Shown: one piece after another, positions 12,452-24,760 of the stretch
Layout of the letters: each line of letters opens with the position of its first letter
Numbering within the stretch: position 1 is the stretch's first letter
DNA from: Bugulina stolonifera
Taxonomy: Eukaryota; Bryozoa; Gymnolaemata; Cheilostomatida; Bugulidae
NCBI GenBank assembly: GCA_935421135.1
Contig: OW285187.1
Location: 15,029,929-15,093,928, forward strand
DNA: 64,000 bases
Direction: 5' to 3'
Program-made: the position numbers and the translations under genes
The notes under the pieces: generated by a model
Seen by the model: only the letters and a program-made list of their open reading frames with translations
Told to the model about the DNA's origin: nothing
The model's database searches: none

Positions 12452-12998
12452 GGCCACACTGACGCGAATCTTTTTGCGAACAGCGAATTTTGGCCAAAGG
12501 CGAATTCGCAAATTAGAGTCGAGCGTGCCACACTGCAAAAGCTATAAGCGATTTCGCATTGATTTCACCCAATGAGGGATCAAAAATTATTATCCTCGGT
12601 CACATTTCTCATTCACTGCAGAACTAGAACTCCGAAAAATGTAAAATAAAATTATAATTAAAATAGAATAAAATAAAATAATTATTTTATTCTTACTTTT
12701 ATTTGTTTTACACAATTCTTGCAAACGGAAGTAGTCATTTTATTCATCAGTTAAAATAAATATTTTAATATAATAATTTAAACTCATGATTGATTGAAAA
12801 TCCGTGGCTCTGAACACGTGACAGTAACGTGACAAGTAAAAATTGGCCAATCACAAATTAGCGAGTTGCGAATTAGCTGATTGAGATCAGTGAGTGCGAA
12901 ATCGCAAATTTTGCGCGAATTCGAACAAAATTTGCGATTTGCGATTTCGCCACTGGACAAAATTCGCTTTTCACTAAAAAATTTGCTGCAGTGTGGCC
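12452..12998. mobile_element. 547-bp MITE, GGCCACACTG ends
   Basis: It begins GGCCACACTG and ends CAGTGTGGCC, each flanked by TA. Subterminal sequence is rich in GCGAATT/AATTCGC words arranged in both orientations, so the element can fold on itself. There is no transposase frame. It ends about 260 bp before the start codon of the 13262 gene and so forms part of that gene's upstream region. Short frames seen across it are antisense pairs of the same inverted repeats. Confidence 0.8.
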
Positions 12999-13261
12999 TA
13001 CGCATAAGTTGTCAATTTATGTCGAAAAAGAATGACGGTGTCCAACCGCCGAACCGCGAATACTTTCTGCACACGAATGAATTGAGTCTTTATAAAGCTA
13101 GTTTACACTAATTTGCTATAGATGCCACAGAGTTATCTTTTGTGGCTGATATAGGACCAGGCTTTTCGTTTATTAATCACACTATGTCCAGGTCCAACCT
13201 AGTGATGGATGTATGTATTGCTCATTGTGAAATCGTTTGCAGCTACCACAGAATCACAAAT

Positions 13262-16200
13262 ATGAGTGTTGGCATTGGCCGAGGGCGAGCTGCTAATCTC
13301 CATCGATCTCTGAGTGAGCCAGCATCACCAGGTAGTCTGTTGCAACTCAATGGCTCTCTCACTAAAGTCAAAGATAATTTAACCTCTGCTAGCACTGCCA
13401 AGGCCTCGCCGAAGCCGCTCACATTTGCACCAGCACGCCCACTTAAAGAGAAAACTCGTGAAAAGCTAGCTTCTGTCATAGCTGGTCAAGATAAGTCTCA
13501 ACCAAGTAAGTACATTGTGCTTCAAGTCAAATTATTATGTAGTTGTGATAATATAAGATGTGGCTGCTACCACAACTATTCATGACGTTGGACAAATTGA
13601 TTTAATTATGATTTTTTCCAATGAACTGCTCCAGGTTGACGTAGTAGGCCTACCCTCCGATTATTTATCCTACCCTATTACCTAATTTATTTCTGTGGGA
13701 AGAGCGAACCATGAAGTGTCATTGCATGATGGTATTTTATTGCAAAAGGTTTGCAGGACTAGTTCGTAACCCTATAACAATCACTTGTCATACAACATAC
13801 ATGTACATGTAATGCAAATGTTTGTACAGCAAATAGTTGATAAAAACTAGAATTCAGTGAAAAATTGATTAAACCACTTTGATTTAATTGTGCCCTCCCT
13901 GCATCTCTGACCATCATACATTATATGCCTATATGTTTGCTGTAATTTGTAGAATCCCCAGCGTCCCCTTCAGGGTAAGTACTATTTTTACTGTCTTTCC
14001 ATGGTTTCTGTGTGTATGCTTTATCAAAGAAATGCCCTAGTATGTAATTCCTACATTATTTGTTTCTCTGCTTGTGATACTTTATGCTTATATAACATGA
14101 TGAGATGTCGTTGCTGATTTCGCTGACTAGACAGTAGAAGCTCTAAACAACTGTTATTGATTGATCTTAAGTTATTATGCTGTACATTATCTCAATCCTT
14201 GTTAATAACTAGTGTGGATTTATATCTTTTAGAACTAGTAATAGCCAGGTTAGAATTCACTCAACTGTCCAGTTAAACTGGTCATTTCTCAAACTATTAA
14301 CCAGCTTGTGTAAATTTCATCCAGTTATTCAGGTCATTTATTGACAAGTTGGATGAGAAATGATCTGTTTTACCTGTTTTATGTTGGTGTTTATTTTGCT
14401 ACATGGGAGTATCTCACGTGAAAGGAAATTATTGGTAGGGAGGGTTTTTGTACACGTAATTCAAGGGGTGAAATATACTAATCTATTGATTTATATTGAA
14501 TTTAATTGGTTTTAAATTTCAAGTATTGCAATTTTTAATGCAAACCCATGATTTCCTTTTGCATGAGTGTGCAGGCTGGGGCTAGTTAGAGTCATTCCTA
14601 AAAGTTCACTAACTCGAGCCTAGCGTTGGGAAGGTCCCTCCCCTTGCTATATACTTCTATAGCATGTGCTTGTCCCTTTGTCCACCAATCCCATTCACAC
14701 TCAAACCAATAAAATAGGCCTGCTGGGGTTTGTTAGCCCCAGTTTCACACAGTTGGTTAACCTGTGTTTTGTTGTATTCATTCTTCTTTCTTTAACTACT
14801 AAGAACCTTGTCTAATATCTGTAAAAGATGTCTCAAAAATTTTATTCTTACTACAATACTACTACTACTAGTATAAATAGTGTCTTCACAACCTCTTGGA
14901 CTAGCCTAGGTCACAAATAAAAATCCCAAGATGGCCACTCCTAGGTCGAAAAGGAAAGGGCTTGCGACCTGAGATTTTGCTTGACAAAAAGCGTCCATCC
15001 CTCAGTCATCGGCGCATCCAGTAAAAGATGATTTTGCATTTGGCCCAGGCCAGTGTGTTCATAACACCTGTGCTGGAAGTTGGTTGAAAAATTCTTGAGC
15101 AAATTAGTCTGTGCCTTAAAACTTGGGTTGCGAAGACACTAACAGTGTACCTACTTAATGTTAGAGTTTTTGTGTATAATAGTTCTTCCTAATTATTCAA
15201 TCACAAAATTATTTTATTCTTATTGTGTTCAGTAAATTTCCGTATAGTACGAGGGTCATTTAGTAAGTAAGGTGAATTTTTTCATATAAGGACTTGCATT
15301 GTACATAGAAACATAATTTTTTTTTTATTTTTCTACATAATTTCCATATAAAAATACCCACCAATTTATTTTGAGATTATGATTACCTTTCTTACATTTT
15401 TTGACATTTTTCCAAATCGCCAATCAAGCAGAATGCTCCAGGATTGAGCAGAGGTCCGGAAAAAGTTTTTTGTGACTGAAGGATGTAAACCCAGAAAAAT
15501 GTATAGCAGGATGTTAAATGTGTATGGAACAGCTTGTTTTGGCCAAAAATAAGGTCTAAAAATGAACTAAATTGTTCAAAGAAGGCCTGACAAAGGTTCA
15601 TGATCAAGAAAGGTCAGGCAGGCCTACAGAGGTGAGAACTTCTACCATGACCCAATCTGTTGATAATCTCATTAGGACTGAAAGAAGACTGAGAGTGGAT
15701 GACATCTCAAGAAAATTAAGCATATCAGTAGGTACAGCACACAGAATTGTTCACGAAAATCTCTCCTACCCCAAAGTCAGCTGTCGATGGGTTTCCAAAA
15801 TGCTGACCCCTGAGCATGACAATGCCAGACCTCACACTGCAGCCACAACAGTGGAAACCATCAACCAGTTTAGTTGGGAACTGTTACCTCATCCACCCTA
15901 TAGCCCAGATCTTTCCCAATCTGATTTTTAATTGTTTGGACCCCTTAAAGAGTTCATGAGAGGAAAACATTTCACTAGTGATGAAGAAGTACAGATAACT
16001 GTGAGCGATTGGCTATAATGCCAATCCAAAGATTTTAATGTAGAAGGAATTCAGAAGCTCATATACAGATGGAAAAAGAGTGTGTCATTAAATGGAGATT
16101 ATGTAGAAGAATAAAAAAAAAATTTGTTTCTATGTACAATACAAGTCCTCCTATGAAAAAATTCACCTTACTCACTGAATGACCCTCGTACGTAAATAAA

Positions 16201-19200
16201 GTATCAACGGCTTTTTATGAAAAAATGTCATTGGTATTATTTTGTCTTAGAGGCATAACTGACAATGGTGGACATCTCTTCCTGTCACTACATTGCATGC
16301 TGCTAACATTTGTTAGTTATTACTCATCTCTTCTGTATAAATATTAGATTATGTGGTTGAAGTTGATGACTAATAAACATCATTTTGAGGATCATATATG
16401 GTCAGTACCCCACCCAGTGCTATTACAGTGTATATCAATAGAAATGGACATGGTACTGGTAGTTGTCATTTGTTTAGTCAATCAATCATAAACAGAAAAT
16501 GAGGTTTTTTACTGAATTCACTGTATGTCATATTGTTTATTTTGATATTATGTGGTAGCTGGTATGTAACATTGTTTTGTACTATCTGATAGGCTACACC
16601 AGCATACCAGATATATAAGTGTGAGTATAACAATGAGGACGTGGTTATATCAGCTAGCCAACAGAACAGCAGTTGGTGCCATATTGTCCATGATCATATA
16701 CATAGGGGTTTTACTCTGCCAGACTCACAGGTCCAGGTAAGTGGTCCAGTCCCACATATCAGGATTACTTGCTATAATAGTTCATGGATGCACTGATCTA
16801 CTGGTATATTTGGTGAATGCCTTCTCTATTATGTTAGGGGATTTGGCCATTTTCTCTATATATATATATTGTATTTTTAGCAAGGAATTTGTCTGCGCGC
16901 AGTCTCTATTATGTTGACATGCATGAGCATCTGCTGGTATTCTACCAGTTAGCCTAGCCCTTGATCTCTGGAGGATGGCAATATTTATTTACTAGTCAAC
17001 ATGTAGTAGCTTTAGTGTATGTTGTGTTCAGGCTGCAGTCGCTAACCACAGTGTGGGTTACAATACTATACTATAGCTGACACTGTTCTACACTGTTGGT
17101 ATTTACTGTATAACATACACATTTCCTGTAAATTATGGATCGTGATTGAGCTAAAAAATGTCATGTACCTACCTACCTACCTACATGTACAACTGTACCT
17201 ACTTACGACTGATATTTTGTAGGGTATTGAGGGCACATGGGAGCCTCATAAAAGACTAGATATAGCTGGAGGTTCCATAATGCTGACTGGTAGAACTGGC
17301 TCCAGTCTAACGACTTCTGTGTTCCAGTTCCTTCAGGTAAAAAGTAAAGTTGAACTAGTTTGGCATTTCCTGTTCTCATCTATATCTCGACAGCGAAACA
17401 GCATGCATTCAACCTAACTAGCTAACAGCTCTGAGCATGTACATTCTATTGAACAATTTACTATGTCCACTGTATAGAGTAATGCCTGTAATAGCTTTTA
17501 TTACTTATCATAACTTTAGGAGAAATAAGTTGATTGGGTACCCTTATTTGTAATAACTTTTATGTATAGAAGACGTACAGCTCGTTGGAGGATTCGCTTA
17601 TCCGTGCACAAAGTCATGCTCAAAGTCGTGCGAGTGCCATTGGGATCAGGGATGAAGCTACTACATATAGTAATGGGGTCAAAGCTGATTCTAGCAGATG
17701 TACTAGTAGTACTAGTAATGGACAGATGACACATGGCAGACTTGTTAATCCAGCTTCTCGACCAGCTCAACCATCCACTACCTCATATCTCACACATAGC
17801 TCACACAGCTCCTCTATCAGCTCTGCTCCTACTACTGCTATACAGATCTCTCGTCATCCACCAAAGGTCATATCAAAGCCTACCAACTCTGTCCCAACTG
17901 CACCGGTACCTACAACTGTACAGCCGGTAAGCAACCTACTGTTTAGCGGAATTAAAATTTGAATCCAATTGTTTAACAGTCGCGCATAATCACCAAAACT
18001 CAAGTAAAGAATTGAGAATCTACAGAATGATACAAACATGAGTGTGTTCTAGTGGGCAGATGAATATTAGCAATTGTGTTATTCTAATGTGTCAGCCAAA
18101 ATTATCTACCGCTATTCATTAGATAACAAACCTATATGCTAGCCATGTTTCTCATTTGTGACTAGTCCTAGTGCTTAGCAAAGTCAAACCATGAGCTGGT
18201 ATACATATGATTAGCCATAATAATATGTCCTGTCTGGGTATAATGCCCTTTTGCATACTACACCCATTAACATAAAGGCGTGTTTCTAAACATACATCTG
18301 AGCTGTAATGGTGAGGTGTGGAATACAGAAACGCGCAGTGTTGTGTATGCAGATTGAATGGAGTATTCACGTTATTATTATGTATATACAATGTACATGT
18401 ATATTGTTAGCCGTCCGAAGAAGACTGGGAGCTGGAGGTAGAGGATACCCCTAGACCAACATTCCGTTTTGGTATGGAACAGTTCAAGCACACGTCAGCA
18501 GCTGTCAACAATAGAGAATGTGACTCTGCAGCTTGGCAGCGGCTCACATCTGGCAAGAGTAAGAAACAGTACCGAAAGGAAATGTTTACTGCGCCAGGTT
18601 AGTACACACTCTCAAGTCTCAGCAAGTTGGTGGTTTGGTTTTCTTATTTATGTAGTTACATTGTATACAGGGTGGTGCAACGCATGTGTCATTGTAGTAC
18701 CAAGTGTATTGTTACAGTATTCACGTCGTTGTACTATCCATACTCTACTGGTAAAGTGCATTATACGCTGTAGTACTACAATTACCTGATGTTGCAGTTC
18801 AAGTTGCTCCAAGACCAAAAATAGATGCTGAACTGAACAAGGTCTATTCTAACAAAGACTTCAGGCTGTATGATGGCGAGGTGAGTCGATCCATCCACTG
18901 TCATCAAAGAGTTTCCATTGCTGTAAAGCTATAGTACGAATTTGCTCCAGAATATTGTTGTTGAGAACTTCATCTATTTTATTTATTTGGTTAGCTTTCA
19001 TATGTATGTAATATTAAGGTGGAAATGTGATGTATAAAGTCTGCAGGTCTGTAGCTAGTCTGTAGAGCTACTCTGGTTGTTTATCTATGAATTACTTATC
19101 CCACAGAATTGGTGCCATGAGCAAAATAATAATGAACGGATAAACTGCATTAACCAGATCACTCAACCCAAATCCTCTCCAGCAGTAAATCAACCAGTCA

Positions 19201-20732
19201 TACCTCCCCCTGAAGAAGACTGGGAGAGTGAGCTCTCCAATCTCTCCCTTGCATCAGTAAATCCTTCCACTGCACCAGCTGACCATTCCAGTGTAGCATC
19301 TCATTCCATTTCTGAGCAACAGCAGCCTGCTCCTAGTGCCTCTATAACTCTCAAACAAGACACTCTACTAAAACCAAAGGAAGTGTGTGAGAACCGTACA
19401 CCCAGATCTCATCGGCTACAAAGCAATAGCTGGCAGTCGTCACGCATTACGACATATCTGACTGGCCAAAGAAGGGTTAACCTTCCAACTATCAAGCGAG
19501 CAATCTCTACCCCAGAAGAAAGCTCTTTGGACGAGGAGGTATTTGTTGAGCCTGCAGCCAAGGAAAAGGCTAATAAATCAGCAGGTGTGCGGGATGACAA
19601 CAGTGGAAGGTTTCCTCTGCTTTCTTTCACACAACCCCAGCGCCAGCACACTAATAATATACTTAATTCTCAGCACCCTGTTAACAATCACCCCAATGGC
19701 AATCTTGCTGATGATTGGGAAATTGCTACCAAAATTGTTAGACCACCTACTCAGCGGCCTGTGGACAGAACACCCACAAATGGGACTGGTGAGAAACCAT
19801 CCATTCAATGGGCTGCAGCCAGACCACCCACTCAATGGGCGACAACCAGACCACCCACTGAGTGGGCTATGGACAGGGGGGATTCAGGCTGGAGGCCTAA
19901 TCAGCTTCCAAATAGGTCAAGAGAGAATTGGGAGAAAGCTAAAGATGATAACTGGCGACAAAGTGGAGGTGGTAAACCAACAACTGCTACCGGTAAGTTT
20001 GATGATCGTTCAACTGCATAGTGTATATGCTGTTGTATCTACCATTTGTTCAGTTACTGTGTTACTGAGCACACTCTTCCCAGTCCTATTGTCTAGAGGT
20101 GTGTCTATATGCAAACTACATGTAGAACAAAACTTATGGTGGATACAGTCAGTATGTGTAATGTTGACTTGCAATTTTGTAGTAGTAGTAGTGCTTGTGT
20201 GCAGTAAATATATGAGAAGCAATCTTTGCTTACCAATCACTTTCATTGAAATACTATCGTCATAATACAGTCATCTATTTCAGCATGGAGGTCCCTTTAC
20301 AATAAAAGAGATCTGCTGATATTGGCTGGATGCAAGGCAAGCCGTGCTTACCCTCATGATATCTTCTGTCAACCCATTGACTGGGTTGTCAAGAGGGATG
20401 TTGTCATCTTTGAAAATTCATCAAGTGATAATGAGGTAGGTTTACTGTCAAACAATGGCAGGTATGTTTGTAGTATAGTTTGCAAAACTGTCATCAGTGG
20501 GCTGCATGGCCAAGACCTCCAACCTTTATGCTGCCATACATTTCTATGAAACCTATCTATTTTGTTGTAGAATTCTAGATACTTCTCTTTAGACGGTTTC
20601 AAGCCAGGAAATCCAGAGGCCTTCATTTTACCAACTGAGTGGATGAACTTGGGAGAAAGGAGAGGCAGTAGTGAGGAAGGCTGCAGTGGAGGAGGGTTTA
20701 GAACCTCCAATTCAGATGACTCAGAAATATAG
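13262..20732 (+). CDS. Unrecognised 788-residue Trp-motif protein, 11 coding exons
   Basis: Eleven exons join in phase: 13262-13505, 13953-13974, 14233-14248, 16593-16736, 17223-17336, 17570-17926, 18411-18597, 18798-18880, 19107-19992, 20284-20435, 20571-20732. They total 2367 nt. Exons 2 and 3 are micro-exons of 22 and 16 nt, needed to keep the frame. The protein starts [10 protein letters not shown]. It has a possibly folded segment in exons 4-5 ([14 protein letters not shown]...WCHIVHDH), then long Ser/Thr/Pro-rich disorder. Acidic Trp motifs [11 protein letters not shown] (exon 7) and [12 protein letters not shown] (exon 9) follow, then a repeat with Trp at 624, 633, 642, 651, 664 and 672. 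Exon 10 looks folded ([20 protein letters not shown]); the tail is acidic. I recognise no family. DEDWE-type and GRG motifs occur in germline-granule proteins such as Vasa, so an RNA-granule role is a guess. An in-frame ATG at 13184 exists, but a 3' splice site just before 13262 makes 13262 the likelier start. Confidence 0.8.
14880..15139. mobile_element. 260-bp MITE, copy A (GTGTCTTC ends)
   Basis: The ends are GTGTCTTCACAACC and GGTTGCGAAGACAC, inverted repeats of about 14 bp with TA on both sides. A second copy of the same family is at 54747-55012, sharing the ends and internal blocks such as CCTCTTGGACT and AAAATTCTTGAGCA. No coding frame. It lies in intron 3 of the 13262 gene. Confidence 0.85.
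15250..16188 (+). mobile_element. Internally deleted mariner-family transposon
   Basis: It is bounded by TA and by long inverted repeats starting CGAGGGTCATT and extending about 70 bp with mismatches, the form of mariner ends. It lies in intron 3 of the 13262 gene. At 939 bp it is shorter than the usual 1.3 kb. Confidence 0.93.
15572..16113 (+). pseudogene. Mariner transposase, deleted and with stops
   Basis: The frame keeps the N-terminal helix-turn-helix region ([11 protein letters not shown], then [18 protein letters not shown]). It runs directly into the C-terminal catalytic part (HDNARPHTA, then [12 protein letters not shown]). The central catalytic segment with the first acidic residue is missing, and the original start region is also lost. 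After SDF an in-frame TAA at 15929 replaces a residue before [12 protein letters not shown]. Another stop follows within the DWL..CQSKDF segment. The junction at about 15803 is the probable deletion point. The protein cannot be active. Family membership is clear from HDNARPH and YSPDL; subfamily was not assigned. Confidence 0.92.
16189..16592. other. Intron sequence, nothing recognised
   Basis: The remainder of intron 3 of the 13262 gene, between the mariner and exon 4. No exon or repeat family is recognised. Confidence 0.5.
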
Positions 20733-20871
20733 ACAATCAATGGTTGCAGATTTCATGCTCACACTGTAGTATATGCCAAAGTACATTATTCTAAACAATC
20801 ATGTGCTATTATTTTGCTCAAAATATTTTAGTAGCAATATTCATTAGTCAGCACATTATATCAGAGATTAC

Positions 20872-20877
20872 TTTATT
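20872..20877 (-). terminator. Polyadenylation signal AATAAA for RPRD1
   Basis: The plus strand reads TTTATT, so the minus strand reads AATAAA, 94 nt beyond the RPRD1 stop. It sits to the left of the plus-strand signal at 20896, so the two 3' UTRs should overlap by several tens of bases. Confidence 0.55.
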
Positions 20878-20895
20878 TTTTGTTCACTTCTATAC

Positions 20896-20901
20896 AATAA
20901 A
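20896..20901 (+). terminator. Polyadenylation signal AATAAA for the 13262 gene
   Basis: AATAAA lies 164 nt after the TAG stop of the Trp-motif gene. It is the only canonical hexamer in that orientation close to the stop. Confidence 0.55.
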
Positions 20902-20970
20902 CAGGCAGTATATTGTATGGGACATTTATTAGAAATATTAACAAATATGTACACATAGAAACAAATGATT

Positions 20971-23900
20971 TTAAATATTAAACAAGTCTCCTGCAGAAGG
21001 TAAGGGTGCCAGTCCTGCTTCCTTCCCAGGCAGCATAGTCAAGTCAGGTAAACTCTTGATGTGATGGTCCAACTCTTTTCTAGCAGCTGCTACATCCTCT
21101 AGCTTCTGTTTATACTCCTGTAATCATTGGTGGAATTACATGACTGTACACCATGTATACAAGTAAGTACATTCTGTTGCCTTTCTACAGGGAGAGTGTA
21201 CATACTCATCTACCAAGTTCCAGTACAAACTTTGACTTGCTTAGAACCTGTCATGACCTTGAGTAATGAAGGCATACTCAAAAATGTTGAAGTTGTCCAC
21301 TCCCTGTAAAATTGGCCAAGAATTGTTGTGCCAAATTATAGATAGTAGAGCACCAGGTTCTGGCTCTTATGACCTGTCCCATTAGTGTATGGCTGTATGC
21401 CAGTGCTAGAATTGAAGTTGCACTAAAATGCAGCGTGCCTCCTTCATTTGTTGCACTTCTAACCCTGGTGTATACCAACTATGGAGTTGCCTACCTTTTA
21501 TGTAAGAGCGGCATATAAATATACATGTACAGGAGAAGAGCACATGCAAACAGATTTTCCATCTCTACTGACTAAAGTTCTAGTGATCTAGTCTTCTGCT
21601 TAGCTCATTACAGCAAGTTTTATCACATACCTAACCATTAGGTGGAGTTGCAAACCACTAGACGCTTTTGGGTCAATATAAGTGCTTGGAAAAATAGTGA
21701 ACATGTACCTTTAAACGTTCTTCAGATTCTGCTAGTTTCTCTCTCTGTGAACTAACATAAGGGGCCAGCGATTTAAACAATTTCTTCCTGTCACTCAACT
21801 CCTGTGCTAACCTCTCATTATACTCATTGAGCATCTTACTAGCATCTTCAACTGTGTTGGCCAGTCTCTCCGCCTCTGCCTTATCTACAACATATGCACA
21901 TTCAGTACATGTATAAGCTAATGGGTTATTTGTATACAATACAACATTTCAATTACTGCTACATGCATGATAAAAAATCTGAACCATATATGTACGTGTA
22001 CATATAATTATTTGAAAACTACTACAAACTATTTACTACACTGGTATAAATACATGACTATATAATAGAGTAGTAAGGAGCAAGTAAGAGTCGTTTTACT
22101 TGAAACTGTTAAATGTCGAGGGAAGACAAATCCGAAGTGCCTTAAGCTCGATGGTTGTCCAACAGAAGTATGAAATGATCAAGCATTTTACACTTGTTGG
22201 AAGGAAGTCTTCACAAATATGTGTACAACTATGATCATACAGTACCTGTTACACAACTCCTGGATATACATGCAGGTAGTGTAGAGGACTGGTTCCCACC
22301 TACCTTTAATCTTCTTTAACCCAGAAGCATCTGAAACTGTTTGGGGAAGACCTGCAATTTTTTGTCGTACTTCAGCATCACTTGAAGCTGATTCTATTAG
22401 ACCAGTGATGAGTTTTATCATGTCTTCAGACTGTAGAACAGACAATTAGCTAATTAGCGAGTTTAGCAGAAGTTTGGTTTAAGTGGAACAAAATACTCTA
22501 GCTCCGAAGAACACAACCTCACTGGGCAATGAAGTATTAGCACGATGTCGGAATTCACTGCTGGATTTGATTTTAGTTTTGAACACTAACTTCACACAAT
22601 GTTTAATAAATATGCTTACATCGGGTACTTCATCGCCAGACTCATCTGGTGAGTCCTTGGCCAACTGTTCCTGCAGAGCTAGCTTCACTTCCTCGATCCT
22701 TTTCTTCTTAGTGACTGGCACAGCAACCCCTATGTATGTACAGTTTACTACATATCGTACATGACATGCTGTGGAATAGTCACAAGTACTACAGTTATTG
22801 GGTTCAGCTACTAAGTATCTGTCTCATATGAACAGAGCATAATAAAAGGGTACGAATCGCAGCAGAAGAATGAAATGATTGAACGATAATTGTGAACAAG
22901 ATTGAAATGTATATTAGTGTGCATGAACCTAAATTGGGCTATCATAATGCAATAGTTTTCTTACCTAATACATCTCTTAGTTTATTTAAAATCTTTGAGT
23001 CAAATATTTTTCGCTCCTCCCATATTCCAACAATTCTGTTTAGCTTCTGAATTGTTTGCTCATCTGTTTCACTAACAATACAATATTTTGACAGGGCAGG
23101 TTAATTATACAAATACGTTGATCATCTCAAACATAAATTCACACACTTGTGTCAAAAGATATATATATATGAATGTGGGCCTATGTATTTAAAACTCAAC
23201 TTTCCATTGATATTATCATACATACATCTATAGCACTTACATCGCGGTATGTTTGAAAGCATCAGGTAAGACGGCAGCAAACTGATTCAAAAGAGCAGGA
23301 CCACCTTTTTTCCTACCGTTCTGTAGCACATCATTTGCCAAGTATATGAATGTCAGCTTTCTTGGACGGCTTGCTAAAATTCGACAATTAAATACAGTTA
23401 GCCATTATCATTAGTTTACGCTTATGTTTGACCTTTACTGTATCCAGTTACCTCTCGATTTCACATCCATAAAAATACACATCCTAATTGCCTAGCACAA
23501 TGGATCAAACACATCATCACTACACCAACTAAGCAACATTAATAAGGTAGCTATGCCTATGAGCAGTAGATGTGCACTGGGCCAAACCCGCTAGCACCCC
23601 ACATATAGCAAGGTGGCTATAAAATGAGGAGTGCCTCGTGTAGTTGGCTCAGAGCACATGTACTACTCACCGGTGTAACTTCTTTTATTAAGGTTGCTGA
23701 GTTGGTGTAGTAATAATGTGCTTGGTCCACTGTGCTAGACGATTAAGTGCCGTACAGGCCTTGGGTTCAAACCGTACCCAGGGATGTGTATTTTCATGGA
23801 TGTCAACTTGAGTCCCTGGCTGCTCTATAGAAAAATTAAAAATTCTATATCTTATGCTATTCTTCAGCTGCATTTGCCTCTCCATCTACGAGCTCATTCT

Positions 23901-24760
23901 GCTTGAATAACTCTTTTGATTTTACTTTTGCTGAGGTTTTTGTTGTTATGTCACAGCGAATATTCATGTTGTATGGTTCTAGCAAAAGTCGGTCTCGCTG
24001 ACATCAGCCAAGAATCGTTGGGCATATATCTAGGCCTACAAGTAATTCAAGATAGAAAAGACAACTTCCCCTGCTTCAGTTTTGATAAATGACAAACAAA
24101 GGCTATCTAAAATTTCTCCACCTTTGTACACAACTCTGATTTGCATTAAATTATAATTAATTAATTGTTTAATTCTAAATTCATTATTAAACTTTGTAGG
24201 TTATTATTATTGTATTATAATTATTCATTGTTATTTACTCGACATTTTCATAACAAATTGTCAATGCCACTTGATGTTTAGACATAGGCCCTATATACAT
24301 GTATATAAATTATATTGACATAGAACTTTTTATTTTAAAAATAAAATTTAATTATAAAAACAACATTACTGATTACATAAATTAAATATGTTAATTAAAT
24401 TATCTATTTCATAGTATTAAATCAATACTATACACTAAGAACAATATATATATATATATATTATACTTATTAAAAATATTATACTTACATTATGAGTTAA
24501 CATTTGAAATAAAACAAATTAAAATTATATTATTATATTTATTATAAAATAATAATAATAAAATATAATTATTTTTATTTTAATTAAAAAAAATAATTTA
24601 TTCCTTGATTACCTTTGCGCAGCTCTGTATTCCAAATGCTTACATATGTTTCTGAATGTTTTCTGTGGTGTATTAACCACAAAGATAAGGTCTGGATGCT
24701 TTGTTGTGTTGAGTTTAGCTCTGCCAATTTCCCTCTGAAACCCTGTTCAGTAAATGACAT
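20971..24760 (-). CDS. RPRD1: RPRD1: CTD-interacting regulator of pre-mRNA (complete)
   Basis: RPRD1 proteins bind the phosphorylated C-terminal domain of RNA polymerase II and influence its dephosphorylation in the nucleus. Seven minus-strand exons join in phase: 24613-24760, 23241-23373, 22965-23071, 22620-22729, 22304-22430, 21709-21884, 20971-21117. They encode 315 residues, close to the 312-326 of vertebrate RPRD1A/B. The CTD-interaction domain fills residues 1 to about 130: IQTLSLWLIHHRKH in exon 1, then RKLTFIYLANDVLQN in exon 2 and NRIVGIWEERKIF in exon 3. A coiled-coil region spans exons 5-7 (ASKMLNEYNERLAQEL, then EYKQKLEDVAAARKEL). The tail LAPLPSAGDLFNI matches the diagnostic end of RPRD1A/B. 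All domain landmarks are intact and no frameshift is seen. It cannot be assigned to A or B because the split is vertebrate. Confidence 0.95.
21396..21472. repeat. Short inverted-repeat element, CCAGTG-TTAGAA type
   Basis: CCAGTGCTAGAATTGAAGTT faces GCACTTCTAACCCTGG about 60 bp away, in RPRD1 intron 6. A related pair is at 48371-48513. It is probably a tiny MITE or an end-to-end remnant. Confidence 0.4.
23688..23840 (+). mobile_element. tRNA-derived SINE-like element
   Basis: A-box-like TTGCTGAGTTGG at about 23693 and B-box GGGTTCAAACC at about 23762 have spacing too long and arms too degenerate for a working tRNA. They are typical of a tRNA-derived SINE head. It lies in RPRD1 intron 1. No clear tail or target duplication was found. 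Confidence 0.5.

Noticed and set aside
12784..13111. Overlapping frames on both strands before the Trp-motif gene
   Set aside because: They fall in the inverted repeats of the 12452-12998 MITE and have no splice support.
16593..16736. Hydrophobic alternative frame in exon 4 of the Trp-motif gene suggesting a membrane segment
   Set aside because: With both micro-exons included, the upstream exons enter in the other frame and all later exons agree with it.
19543..20265. 240-codon frame overlapping exon 9 of the Trp-motif gene
   Set aside because: It is a shifted-frame shadow that reads through a good donor at 19993 into the intron.
22483..22764. Plus-strand frame across RPRD1 exon 4
   Set aside because: Antisense shadow of a coding exon with in-phase splice partners on the minus strand.
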